Under the pieces are notes generated by a model. The model had not been told where the DNA came from. It made no database searches and was given only the letters and a program-made list of their open reading frames with translations. A DNA stretch of 64,000 bases from Sympetrum striolatum (Eukaryota; Arthropoda; Insecta; Odonata; Libellulidae): contig OX388343.1 of the NCBI GenBank assembly GCA_947579665.1, positions 89,632,254-89,696,253 of the forward strand, written 5' to 3'. Below, one piece after another: positions 1 to 11,900 of the stretch (positions are counted from its first letter, which is position 1; each line of letters starts with the position of its first letter). The translations under genes were made by a program, and so were the position numbers.

Positions 1-81
1 ACATACCATTTAAACTCCAGTTCATAAATATAAAGAGAAACTAGGAAAGACAATGCGTAAAGATGTCTTCAAAATGCTCAC

Positions 82-458
82 CTACAACTCCTTCCCGGCT
101 TGAACTTCTGATTTTCCCCACCAAAATCTCTTCCATGAAGGGACGAAAGACAACACAGCGGAAACTAACTTTAGTGTGAGATGCTCCATCGCCAGGGAAA
201 ACATAGGAATCCTCTAGTTTCTTTAAGTCTCTCAGCGCGACTACTAATCCAACTCCTAATACAACCTAGAGATTTGAGTCGTCTACATTAATTATTGTTT
301 CATTCTAACTGAGAATTGAAGAAATAAAAATCACTTCGAAATATCACCTTGTTTGCCAGTTTTTTATTCAACTCTTCAAATATTGCATCATTCAAATTCA
401 TGTGAAACTTGTGAGGCGGTATCCGAACCACATGCTTCATCTCTGATAGCACAAACAT
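82..458 (-). CDS. POLR3H: RNA polymerase III subunit RPC8, 5' exons only (partial)
   Basis: This is the N-terminal part of the RPB7/RPC8-family subunit of RNA polymerase III, which with its partner RPC9 forms the polymerase stalk and acts in the nucleus on tRNA and 5S genes. Two coding exons are visible on the minus strand: 458-348 (start codon at 458-456, 37 codons, beginning MFVLSEM and ending KLANK) and 265-82 (61 codons plus one base). The join is phase 0 with GT and AG ends. The peptide carries the family landmarks [39 protein letters not shown] and GKI, closely matching the vertebrate protein as I know it. The second exon ends at a GTGAGC donor, so the rest of the protein lies beyond the left edge. 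The gene starts head to head with the BOD1-like gene. An in-frame ATG further upstream at 539 is unlikely to be the start, because the family begins at MFVL. Confidence 0.93.
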
Positions 459-853
459 GTTAGCCGGTTCCACAGCGACGTACAAAGTATGACTCTCTGA
501 GACGTTCCCTGTAGGAACGGCCTTTAAAAATAGCTGCAAAATATTATCATTTCTCTGATGATAATCTTTTCAATAGGATTGCCATCTTCAAGAATTTGAA
601 TACATCATACGACATGCTCTTCAAGCTCTACGACATTTTCAACCATGAGTATCTCACGGATCTCACGCCTTGGATGATGGGAAAACATAATAGTAACGAA
701 TTCAACTAAAATGTGTGTATCGAAGTGATGGAAAACAGTATGGAAACTATTGTGAAATAAGCATTTTTGATTATGTTAGTGCTTTACTTGAATTATCAAA
801 CCCGTGATATCCGCAGGACATAGCAGCCTTCTGTATTTCTTCGTGAAGAAATC
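459..853. promoter_or_regulatory. Shared divergent promoter region, POLR3H / BOD1-like
   Basis: These 395 bases separate the start codons of two divergently transcribed genes, so they should hold both 5' UTRs and a bidirectional promoter. I see no TATA box at a convincing position and no clear operator. A plus-strand open stretch at about 538-711 has no recognisable product and is probably chance. Confidence 0.6.
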
Positions 854-3800
854 ATGGAAGTGTCAACGTTGCAATTACCTCCTGGTGATCCAGGATTAAT
901 TGACAAAATAGTATACCAACTAAAATCCAATGGCATTTTTGATCAATTTCGGAAAGAATGTATTGCGGATGTGGATACCAAGGTAAGGTTCAACCTTTAA
1001 TTATGTAATCAATGATATAGATTCGGCCTGATGAATATGATACATATACTTCTCATTTCAGCCTGCTTATCAGAATTTGAGACAAAGAGTGGAAGGATCC
1101 GTGTCTAGCTTCCTATCCAGCCAAGAATGGAAACCTGATTTGAATAAAAACCAGCTGCGGGACAGCTTAAGGAAAAACATTCATGAGTATGTCTCCTAAA
1201 TGTTAACTCCTTTAAATATTTTCCAACAAACGTTGATTGATTGATTTATTCCATTGTAGGTCTGGTTTTTTAGACATTGGAGTTGAGAGAATTGTGGACC
1301 AAGTCGTGAATCCAAAAATATATACAGTTTTCTTTCCCAAAGTTGAAGATGTCGTGTACGGATTTTTGGGCGTCGAGAAACCGAAGAAAGGAGTAGACAT
1401 ACCAAACGGTACCTATTGTTAATTCAACAAAAGTTTTATTGAGAATTATCATCGGAAATGTCAAACCGTTCTTAATATTTCAGGTTTGCGAGAAAATGCA
1501 TTGAAGTTTGATGAGCCTCCTAAGCAAGAAAAGAAGTTTGTCAGTCTGAAAGACCTTCTACCCACAGACTTAGACCCAATATCACCAGAGAAATTTGACA
1601 GTGATGAGGATATTGAAGAAAATTCTTCCGATAGGCATAAAGAGAGTGATATCAGTGCATTCGATCTAAACAATTCACATAAAATGAAAGTAAAAGAAGA
1701 AATAGCTTCTGATATAGAGAATGATCATGATGAAGATGAGCGAGACGATGAAGACGATGATGATGACGAAGATTCTCCCCCGTTCGAAAGCTTAGAAAAT
1801 GATGCTTTGGACCCAAATGAATCTCCACCTCTACTCCCGCTACATTCCGCTGACATGCTGGACAACATCACATCATCCTCCTCATCATCAGAAACCAAAG
1901 ATCTATTGCAATATGGAGAAGTTAGAAAGCGATACCATGAGATAAAGTCAGATTCCATAAAGATGGAAGCCAATGGAGAAGCAGAGAAATATGTCCACTC
2001 AGAACCCTTTAAAACTGAGTTAGGATCAGAAAACTTAACCATTAAGAAGGAGGAAAGGGATAAGAGAGAAAATTTGGAAACGGGCAAGGATTGGAAGAAA
2101 TTTGATAAGAAAGAAGAAAAGAATAGGGACAACAGCGAGAGAAAAGATGAAGTCCGCAGCAAGAAGAGTAGTGATACAAAGGACAAACATGGACATGAGA
2201 AAAAACGGAGTGACAGAGATCAAGTTATCATCAAACAAGAAAAAGATGATAGCAAAAGAAGTGAAAAAGAAGACCAAAAGAAAACATTTAGGGATGAGCA
2301 TAGGAAGAGTGAGAAAGATGAGCACAAGAAAAGTGAGAAAGATGAACATAGAAAGATTGACAAAGAGGAGAATAAGAAAGTTAATAAGGATGAGCATAGG
2401 AAAGGTGAAAAAGGTGATCACAAAAGAACTGAGAAAGATGAACATAAGAAAAGTGAGAGGGAAGAAATGAAAAAGGATGAAGTGAGAAAGAATGAAAAGG
2501 GAGACAAAAAGCACAGTGAAAAGGTTGATAAAGACAGAGATTCCTCGAGAAAACATGAGAGGGAGAAGGAGGATAGGAAGCCCACCAAAGAAAAAGATGA
2601 AAAGGACAAGAAGCATATGAGAGATAAGGAAGAAAGTAAGAGAGGTGAGAAAGATGACTACCGAAAGTCAGAGAAAGAAAAGGATGATAAAGGAAAGACT
2701 GACCGAGAAAGAAGTGATAGCAAAAAGAGGGATAAGAAAGATGAAAAGAAATTGGAGAAAGATGATAAAAAAGTTTCTAAAGAGAAAGAAGACTCGAAGA
2801 AAAGTGACAAAGAAGACATAAAAAAGCCTGAGAAGGAAGAAAATAGTAGGAAAGTTGATAGAGAGAAAGAAAAACACCGAAGCAATAAGGAAAAGACAGA
2901 TCATGGCAAGAATGATAAAGAAACCAAAGAACGTATCAAATGTGAGTCAAAAGATAAGGAAGTCAAACATGGATCCTCAAAACCAGGTATAGAGATTTCC
3001 AAGAAAGAAAATAGTGAGAAGGATCATCACTCAAAGGTGCTAGTGGACAAGAAAAAGGAAGAGAAGGTTAAGAAATCTTACCATCCTGATTCAAGTAAGA
3101 ACAACAGCAGCAAGGACAAAAAAGTAGTGGATAAAGAAAAGAAAGTAAGCACTTCCGATGATCATAGGCATGAAAAGATTAAAGGGAAGGATGGACATAG
3201 ACGATCAGATCGCGACAAAGATAGAGAGAGGGAGAGATCTCAGGCGGATAATACCTCTCACACATCACTTGGCAAAGAAATTGGTGGACAGTCATCATCT
3301 ACATCATCAACTCCGTCTTCAGATGGTAGTAAAGGAAACGGGGACAGTAGCAGTGGAAATGGGGGATCAGAACGTGCCAAAGAAGGTGAGATCAAAGTTA
3401 AAAATACTGATAAGAAGGAAGAAAGTGGTGAGAAAAATATTAACGAGGTTCATTTGCCTGTAAGTAATGCTCCGAGTAATTTGGCAATGAAAATCAAAAA
3501 ACCCAAAATTGCTGCCAATATTTATGAAGTGAAGAAGATAATGCAAGTTCGGAAAAATCTCAAGAAGCTTGAAAGAGAAAGACTAGCTTCATCTTATGCC
3601 AACAAAGTCCTCAGCCCTCAAACTGATGAAGCACCTGCAGAATCAGCATCCAGGCTGGAGGATTCAAGCGAAACTGAGACAGCATCTGAGCCTCCAAAAG
3701 TTAAGAGGGCCAAACTCGGAGCTGTTGAGCAAGACTTGAGAGTTGAGGTCGAGTCTGTCTTGGAGAAAGGTCTATTAGATGATGAGGATGGTGCTATTGG

Positions 3801-6355
3801 TGAAGTTCACCATTTGGAAAATGACACCAATTTAAATGACTTTGTGCTGTTTGTTCGAGGTCTGGAAGAAGACGCTGCCATGGGAGATTACTCTAGAGTC
3901 CCTTCTCCAACCAATTCCATCACCACTGCTGAACTCTCTGACTTTGAAGACAATGTAATATTGTCAGATGTTGAGCTCTCTAAAGAAGAGGAAGATGTTG
4001 TGACAAGATTAGGAGGATTTGTTGAAAGAAAAACATCCAATCTGAAATCACCTAAAAAAACCTCAATTGCTCCAAATTCCCTCAAAACCATCTCTGAAGG
4101 ATGTAATAAAAGACCTAGGAGACCGAATCCCAGGTACAGCAGTGGAGAATTCACTGTTTATTCAGATGATGATGATGATGATGTAGATGATGACGTGATG
4201 GAAACAATTTCCCATAAGAAGGGAACTTTGGTTGATAGTGTTGACATTGAGCAAAGGAAGACCCCAAAAGAAAAGGAACCAGGAGAAGATGATGCTGATG
4301 CCATCGGCAATGGTGCTGCTCTCCCAACTCCAGAGAATGATGCTTGCTCAGAAGACAGGGAAACTCCAGTGTTATCTAAGAGGAATCAAGGGGCAGCAGA
4401 AGAAAGAGGACGTAAGCTTGGGAAACGTCTAGGTGTCAGGGGGCCTTTGAGAAGATTTGCTGGTTTTTCCCCTGGAACTCCTGATAATTTTGTCATGCCT
4501 TTGAGCCCTGAGAGTGATGTATCAACTGCATCAGGAGATGCTGGAAAAAGGGCATCTCTAAGTACCAAAGGTTGGTTTTAATCTATCTTTAAACTCTTTT
4601 TGAGTTTATATATTGAATTAAGAGATTTAAGACATCTTTTTTGAGTCCTTATTACCTTGTTTCATCATCATGTCTAGTTAAGTGTTGGTAAATTTTAGAA
4701 ATAATTCAAAAAGATGATTTATTTTCAACAAATCATTTATTATTACATATATTTTTTATTTATTTTCTCATACTTATGATTGTTCATTATTGGTTTGATA
4801 TAGTAATTATTTGTTATACTATGTCCAGCCACAGAAAACCAGTATCATCAAGATGTGGATGGTGAGCTGGGACCAGAAGATTTTGATGATGTTAAGGGAT
4901 CAGAAGATGTAGATAAACATTCTAGGTTACCATTGGGGCCTCCTTTGTCAGCTGATGGAAGAAGCCATGCCAGTGAACTACATCATGATCATAAGTGAGT
5001 TGTTATAAAGTTGATACTATTTATCATTTGCTAATAGTTTTGGCTTATCATTATCCAGTCTTACCTTTATTCCTACTTTATTTCTTCTTTCTGTAGTCCT
5101 TGTTGTTATCATGATGGAATTGTTTAATCAACAATATTTATAAGACAGTTCAATTATTTGTAGACCAAAAAAAATTACTCTATCAAAAATAAAATGCAAA
5201 TCAAGGAAATTTCAAATAATGACTGATTCATTATCAATGCTTGCTTTCCCTTTAATAATTGCATTTTATCCTTCTGTGCTTTTATTGATCATCATCCATC
5301 ATAACTAGAAACTAAATTTTTTTCTAAAAGCAATGGTTTTCAAAAGGTGAAATCATATTTTTAAAAACATAATGCATGCATCCAAATTTATCATTTTAAT
5401 TTCTAGTGTAAGGTACTAATAATGTGTATGTAGTTTATGAATATATTTTTCTATGTTGTGCATATTATCTATATAAATGCTTTATTAAAACATAGTTCTC
5501 CTGATGTTGAAGTATTATCCATTTTTAAGCTTGGATGTTTTATTTCATTTCATCCTTTTAGATACCTTTTTCTAAAGTTTAATCTTTCTTGCAGTGATGT
5601 GGGCCAATCAAGTTCTGTGTTAATGGATGGTGATAAAAGGAATGATGACCAGTCGGTACAAGTTCCTCGACGTCTTCGTGGAACCAGGTCATCAGTTCGA
5701 GTACAGCAACGCTACAGCAGTGATGATCTCTATAAACCAAGACCCAACATCACACTTGGTCGACGTCGTGGACGAAACTCTCCCACACAAGGTTGGAATG
5801 AGTTTAGTACAAATGGTAGGAACAGTAACTCCGAGACACTATGTATAAAAGGTCATGACAAAAAGTATTTTTGCTGATAAAAATAGGAGTATCTCTTCTT
5901 TGTCTGCTATTTCTTTGAAAATGACTAATTTCTGCTAATTATATCAGTTGATCGTTCAAAGAAACCAGTGATATAAACCACTATAGCAGCTGTTTCATTC
6001 TACGAGGTGGATTTCCATATTTTGACTCCCTGAGTTCAGGTTAAAATTGCTCTTATATACTGTTTATGTAAAGCATACATACTGATGAAAAATTAAACTG
6101 TACATAGATGATGAAAAATGTTTTCCATGTTTCTTTTATTTAAGTCTTTCTTATTCAATTAAGCACATGAATTTTTTCTACTTGTGGTCCAGCATAGATA
6201 GAAGTAAGGCCTAACTTTTTTCTATCATAAATTCTTCAGATGAATCTCCAACTCCAGACAGCACTTTCTTGAAACAAGGAAGGAGAGGATCAAACCAGGG
6301 AACAGAAGAATTGCTGATTGAGAGCTGTCCTCCAAACAAAAGACGGAGAAGGTGA
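854..6355 (+). CDS. BOD1L1: BOD1/BOD1L1-like protein with N-terminal Shg1-type domain (7 coding exons)
   Basis: Exons are 854-982, 1062-1186, 1260-1408, 1484-4570, 4829-4994, 5595-5791 and 6240-6355. All joins keep frame and give 1322 codons plus TGA. Residues ~10-130 match the Shg1/BOD1 domain: LKSNGIFDQFRKEC, DVDTKPAYQNLRQRV, LNKNQLRDSLR and QVVNPKI are diagnostic. BOD1 proteins act in chromosome biorientation through PP2A, and BOD1L1 protects stalled forks and works with SET1/COMPASS; which role applies here is inference. The remaining ~1190 residues are low complexity: acidic patches, a very long Lys/Glu/Asp region at about 2040-3240 with SEKDEHKK-type repeats, and basic AT-hook-like pieces near the C-terminus (GRRRGR). 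One giant 3.1-kb exon in a gene of small exons resembles vertebrate BOD1L1. The terminal exon either stops at 6353 or splices at 6352 to a short exon at 7350. Confidence 0.88.
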
Positions 6356-8951
6356 TTAGGGGTGTAAATTTTTAGTATTAAAAATGTGTCTCATAATTCA
6401 TCAATTTTTAAGCAATATCTGCTTTGGCCAAATACCATTTCCAGTACCTTAACTTATTTTCATCATAGATTTGTGATTTTCGATGAAGATTCATTGAGAA
6501 GGTTACAAATTCACTTTATGAACTTTCCATGTTTTCTATGACTGTCATTATCTATTCTTTCTCCTCAAAACCTGTTGAAGTTCAGAAACGGGTATTGTAA
6601 TAACTCATTGTAAGTGTTATTTCATACTACGAAGAATCTGTATTATATTATTATTTTACATTCTAAGAAATTTCACCCAATTTTTGTATAAAATATACCT
6701 AGAATAGTAAAGATTAATTTTATACTATTTTTATTTATTTTAATATTTACTAACCAACCTAACATTCTGAAATAATTATTTTGCTTCATTATTATCTTAG
6801 ATGTAGTTGTTCCTAAATTGATGTGTAGTGGAATTCAGTGTATGTTATGGAAGGGAAATTCTTGAAGATTTGTTCGTGAAAAGACTGTTAATATAGAGAG
6901 CAAATTCAATGTAAAATGAATGTCAGGTCATTGATTTCTTAAAGTTTTGGTTTGAGATGCTGTGTCATACTGTCCATCTTTACCAATTGGTTACAATATT
7001 GTAAATAAGTTAGATATAATACTTTTTATAATACTAGTTTTTCCAAGCTTAAGACATTAAATTTTGACTAGTATAATATACCTAAACAATTGATTTTCCT
7101 CAGTTCCCCCTCGTAATGAAAATAATTCTTAAAATTTCATAAACAAATTTTGTATACTACACCTTGAATCTTGTGATTAGCGAATTTCTTTCATTTTACT
7201 CCTGAAATATGTTGTATCTTTAGTGGAAGAGGAGTATAATTTTCCCCTGGGTAAAATATATATTGAACTGGACAAAGTTTATATTATAATTTGGAAAAAA
7301 AATAAAAGGTTCTTTAAACTCTGATTAAACACTTATTTTGTCTTTCAAGGAGAATGATCAGAAAGAAAAAGCAATAATATATTGCGGAACATCTAGTACC
7401 CCTATGGAAGGGAATAACAAGATAGAGATTTACGATGTATATACACATAGAGAATGGTGTAGCCTTCTCCATAAATGCTTTGAACCAAAATTATTCAAAA
7501 TTTATATCAACTGATATACTACTAGAATGGCATTAACAAAAGTTCTCGCCAACAAATGAATTGTCTTGCGTAAAAAACTAGGTAACGTCCACTAACAATA
7601 AATATGCAAGTGAATCAGTGGCGGATCTAGGATTGAGCTGTGGGGGGGGCTTGAGAGTTGGGATTAAAGTTTCATTTTCTATTTATCGATTTTTGTAAGA
7701 AATTTTATAAAATTAAACTCACTATACATATTTGAATTATGCTCATTATTATCTATCGTTGTAGATAAATAATATTTTCTTCACATCTCAATAGTATGAA
7801 CAATGATACATTTAAGTAATTATTCTTCATGTTGACTTCTGGGGGGGGGGGGGGGGGCTACAGCCCCCCCTGGATCCGCCACTGAAGTGAATAATATTGT
7901 CATTGCTTTTTTGTGACTGAATCGTTACACGGTGGATATCTGTAGTTCCCATTACTTGTAATTACACTATTTCCCTTCAGATATTTTAATTCACTCTTTT
8001 AGGGCTTTGGATAAGAGTAATAAAAAATATTCTCATAAATCAGTTAGGTTTTTCATGGCATTGAAGGTAAGTAGAGAATGAAAATCATCATTTATCTTCA
8101 AGACAGCAATCATTCTATTTGCATAAAAGAGATGATCTTGGATGAGGGTTACGACAACAATGATTAGGAACATGAAGATATTTTGGATAAAAATTCCAAG
8201 CATAAATCAAAGAGAAAATCTTCTTTTAGAATTAATACGAGGGTAAATTTCGGGAGAAATAGAATTTCTCCCAAACTGACTTCTTCTAGAAATTTACCAA
8301 ACAGCACTACGTGAATATCATATTCACCTAATCTGTGAGGTGAATGAGAAGAGATATTCGTGTCTTCTTCCAGCAAAGTAGCCACAAACGGAGAAATGAC
8401 GTAGGGATTATCTGCTACAAGGTCTACAAAAGGCTACAATATTTTATTTCAGCCAGTCTCGCGTATTCTGTTTGATCAAGGCAATTTAAATATCATGCAA
8501 ATATTTAGTAGCGTTACATACAACCCGTACAATATCATTATCCTTAAATCACAAATAAATACATTTTAATATTCTAAAAAAATTGTAAATCAAGAGTCTG
8601 AAAGACTCTCCAAGCCATAAAGCTAGCTCAACTTTTGTAGGAAGAGTAAATGGTATCATGAGTAAAATATATATGTAATGAGTAAAATAGTGACACTTCA
8701 ATGCTTAAAGCATGCTCGGATAACACGGCCGGAGGAGGAGGACACTCTCGACATCGTTGCGCCAGCCGCTAGTGTCATTGAAAATGGGACTATTGCGTTG
8801 AAACGTCGTACTTTCCTGAAACTTTTCGGCGATTGAGAAAGTTTTGCTTTTGCAGCAGCCACTGCAAAAATTTTACTTTCATTGCAATGTGCTCTTTGGA
8901 GCACTTCGTTTTAAAGTTTTCCTGACACTTTGCGATATAGAATTTGCCAAA
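6356..8951. other. Intergenic region between BOD1-like gene and tetraspanin
   Basis: This stretch holds the BOD1-like 3' UTR, an alternative last exon candidate at 7350-7378 (phase-compatible with a donor at 6352), a hAT-type MITE at 7616-7884, and the tetraspanin promoter and 5' UTR. A nested stem structure lies at 8241-8298, with ten-base outer arms and a nine-base inner hairpin. The block at about 8705-8830 is richer in CG dinucleotides than its surroundings and probably holds the tetraspanin core promoter or 5' leader. I see no other coding exon. Confidence 0.5.
7616..7884. mobile_element. hAT-type MITE with 8-bp target duplication
   Basis: The 269-bp element begins CAGTGGCGGATC and ends with the inverse complement GATCCGCCACTG. 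The octamer AAGTGAAT is present on both sides, at 7608-7615 and 7885-7892. Eight-base duplications with CAG...CTG ends are typical of hAT transposons. There is no coding capacity, so it is non-autonomous. Just inside each end lie G/C homopolymer runs (a 17-base G run begins near 7842), which are complementary between the two ends. Confidence 0.85.
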
Positions 8952-11900
8952 ATGAATCGAAGAAGAACAGCTAACAATTTCACTCATGTCAGCCCCTGTG
9001 TTAAGTACATGATATTTCTCCTGAATTTCATATTTTGGGTGAGTAATTTCCGCGTTTAAGTTAAGTATTGTATTTCTACATCGATATTAACCAAAATAAA
9101 GAACAATGACCTACTTTGGTAGCTGATGAAAATTAAAACTCAGTTTCTCAGCGAATTATTAGGTACAAATTGCAGAGTAATTGTATTTTGTTTCTTAGCT
9201 CTAATTTCTCTGAAATAATAGGGCTGTATCTATTCATTGGTAATATAAGCCGAATTTTTGTAGAAATAACAACCGTCAATTTTGTGTCTATGAATTCTGT
9301 AGTTGTTGGAGATTTGCAACTTTTGTAGATTTGCTGTGTTGTTTATACGGCCATTCAACGATTAAATATGTAATTTGCATCTAAGATATCGAAGAGATTT
9401 TGCAGTTAATAATATGAACTAAGTGATCATTACAATTCATAATTCTCTTTTGAATCAGCTTTTTGGAGGCTTGCTGATCGGTGTTGGACTTTATGCATTC
9501 GTTGACAAGTGGCAGGCTACAGGATGGGTCAAAGTCGAAACTGTTTATGATATTATATTAAATATATCACTTGTGATGATAATCAGTGGTGGAGTCATTT
9601 TTGTTGTGAGTTTTGCTGGATGTGTTGGTGCCCTTCGTGAAAATACTTGTTTGCTGAAATTTGTGAGTTTATTTTGTGAAATTTATTTATAATTGTGTTG
9701 TACAACTTTGTATTTTGTTACTTACTTTGAAAAACTTACTTTATAATAATATCTCAAGTTGACCTGAATACTTGACAGATGATCTTAGTTTTGATAGGGT
9801 AGAAATGAAATATAAGAAATGCTAATCAAGGAATGTATCCCACTAAAATCAAGAATTAGTAGATGATCATTTATTCTTACATATGCTACTGGCTAGTGTT
9901 CACCTTAAAATGATGAAATATGTAGATTGATAATTTGAAACTGCTAATTTTTAATTGAATTATACCAAAAAAATTAACCATTTGAATTTCTGAATTACAT
10001 TATACCATTAGTGTAACGAAGCCCTTGAAAGAATAAGATTCCTGCATTTTTTAATGTTACAAATTATTAACACATATGTTTACATATTCTTGCTATTTTT
10101 GATTAATAATTCTATAAATGCAGAATTTTTAAATATAATTGGTTAATTGACTCTGATACCATGTTAAATAGGTAATTTTTTCCACTAGTGTAATTACTTT
10201 TTGCTTCAGTCATCTCCTTGATATAGATGTGTGCCTGACTTCAACATATAAATTTGAATTTTCATATGTTATAAAATTTAGCATTTGATGTTGAAAAATC
10301 ATATTTATAAACATTATCGATTTCCCTAATCATTTTTCATTCATGTTCCAGTATTCGCTGTGTTTGTTGATATTTTTCCTTCTGGAAATGGCTGTTGCAA
10401 TCATAGGATTTGTGTTTCCACACACAATGCAATCGGTTCTTGAAGAATCATTCACAGACAAAATTATTGAAAGCTATAGAGAAGATCCAGATTTGCAAAA
10501 TTTTATTGATTTTGCTCAACAAGAGGTAAGAACTCTAGTACTGGAGGTATTGTAAAACTTTATTAGTGGTTGTAATTACAAAAACATTGATAAGATACCT
10601 TTATTTATGCAATTCTTTTCATTCCGGGAAAGCTTTCATTGGATTTATTTTAAATTTCATATTTGTAAGCTATTTTGATGTTAGTTGTAGAAAAAGGTGT
10701 TGAAAATATTTTTTAAGGTTAAAAGTCATTGGAAAATCCTTAATGGATACATGAACAAAAATTATTTGTCCGATGATGTTGAGTCTTGTCTTACCTTCAC
10801 AGCGGTGATTGCAATTGCTAAAGTTTAAGTAAGATTTAAAAAGTAGGGCTTATAATTTAAATTTGCATATCCCTTTAAATAATCTAATTTTTATTCAGTT
10901 AGTATTTGGTTTGTTGTTAATAACTTTGTTCTGGCATACTTGTAGGAAAATATGATGTTTCTTGCAACTTATAGATTCTTTTATTTTGTGCATGATATTG
11001 TAAGTTCTTCTTCTTGGCCTTACAGCCATCGGTGGGCTATGGCCCCAACAATATTCCTCCATTCCTCCCTGTCAATATTCTTCTCAACCCTTGGATAAAT
11101 TAACTGGTAAGATCTGCCAGTGCATTATCCATACCATCCTATATCATTCATTCCCTCTAAAGCTTTGTAGTTTCATCCTCAGCCTTTTAATTTCAGTATT
11201 CACTCTGTTTCTCTTGGGTCTTGTAAATTCATTAATTAAGTTGTATTTATGATTAATGAAGTATGCTATGAAATCAAGGTCTAATTCATGAAGAATTCAT
11301 CTCTTTTGTACCAAAGACTGTGTATTTATTCCCACAGTTCTTTAAAATGTACTTGTGCGTATGCCGCGCATGAAGCCTACCTACAATAATAACCATTATT
11401 GAGCAGAGCTACTATAATTTTACCTAATTTTAGAAATTACTGTTGTATTCTAGAAAGTAAAATATTAATATCTTCCCAATCTCCTGCATATGAGGAAGGA
11501 ATCAAATTTTATTCATAGACATTCAAATGAAGGCTAAATATTATTCAGTTAATGTTATACTAGTTGATCAGAACTCTAAAATATTCATATTTAGGTGCAA
11601 AATTAATAATAATAATGCCCTTTCTTTTTTGGGTGAATTTTAACTTAGGAAGGCTATTCCTCCAATTAACCCCTTAAAATTCAGCATGCATATGAAATAT
11701 CTTGGCAGTTAAAAGTATTAATTTTGTTTAAATATTCTTTTCTCTTAAAAAATTATTACTACTAGATGGAGGCCTTAAAAAAATTCTAGGTTGCATATAG
11801 TATCAATAGCATTCTTACAATTTCTTTTGCCTGTATTATTGTTCATAGTTTATATTTTTTATAATATATTCTTACTTTTAGAATTTTTCTAATATTCTGC

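Noticed and set aside
538..711. Plus-strand open stretch ending in a 31-residue frame from an internal ATG
   Set aside because: It has no family likeness or splice continuation and lies in the shared promoter region; probably chance.
1725..2904. Long minus-strand open frames rich in Ser, Phe and Leu
   Set aside because: They are antisense shadows of the charged-repeat exon of the BOD1-like gene; Lys/Glu codons read as Phe/Leu/Ser on the other strand.
8164..8385. Minus-strand 73-codon frame
   Set aside because: No recognisable domain, and it overlaps a nested palindrome that explains part of the pattern.
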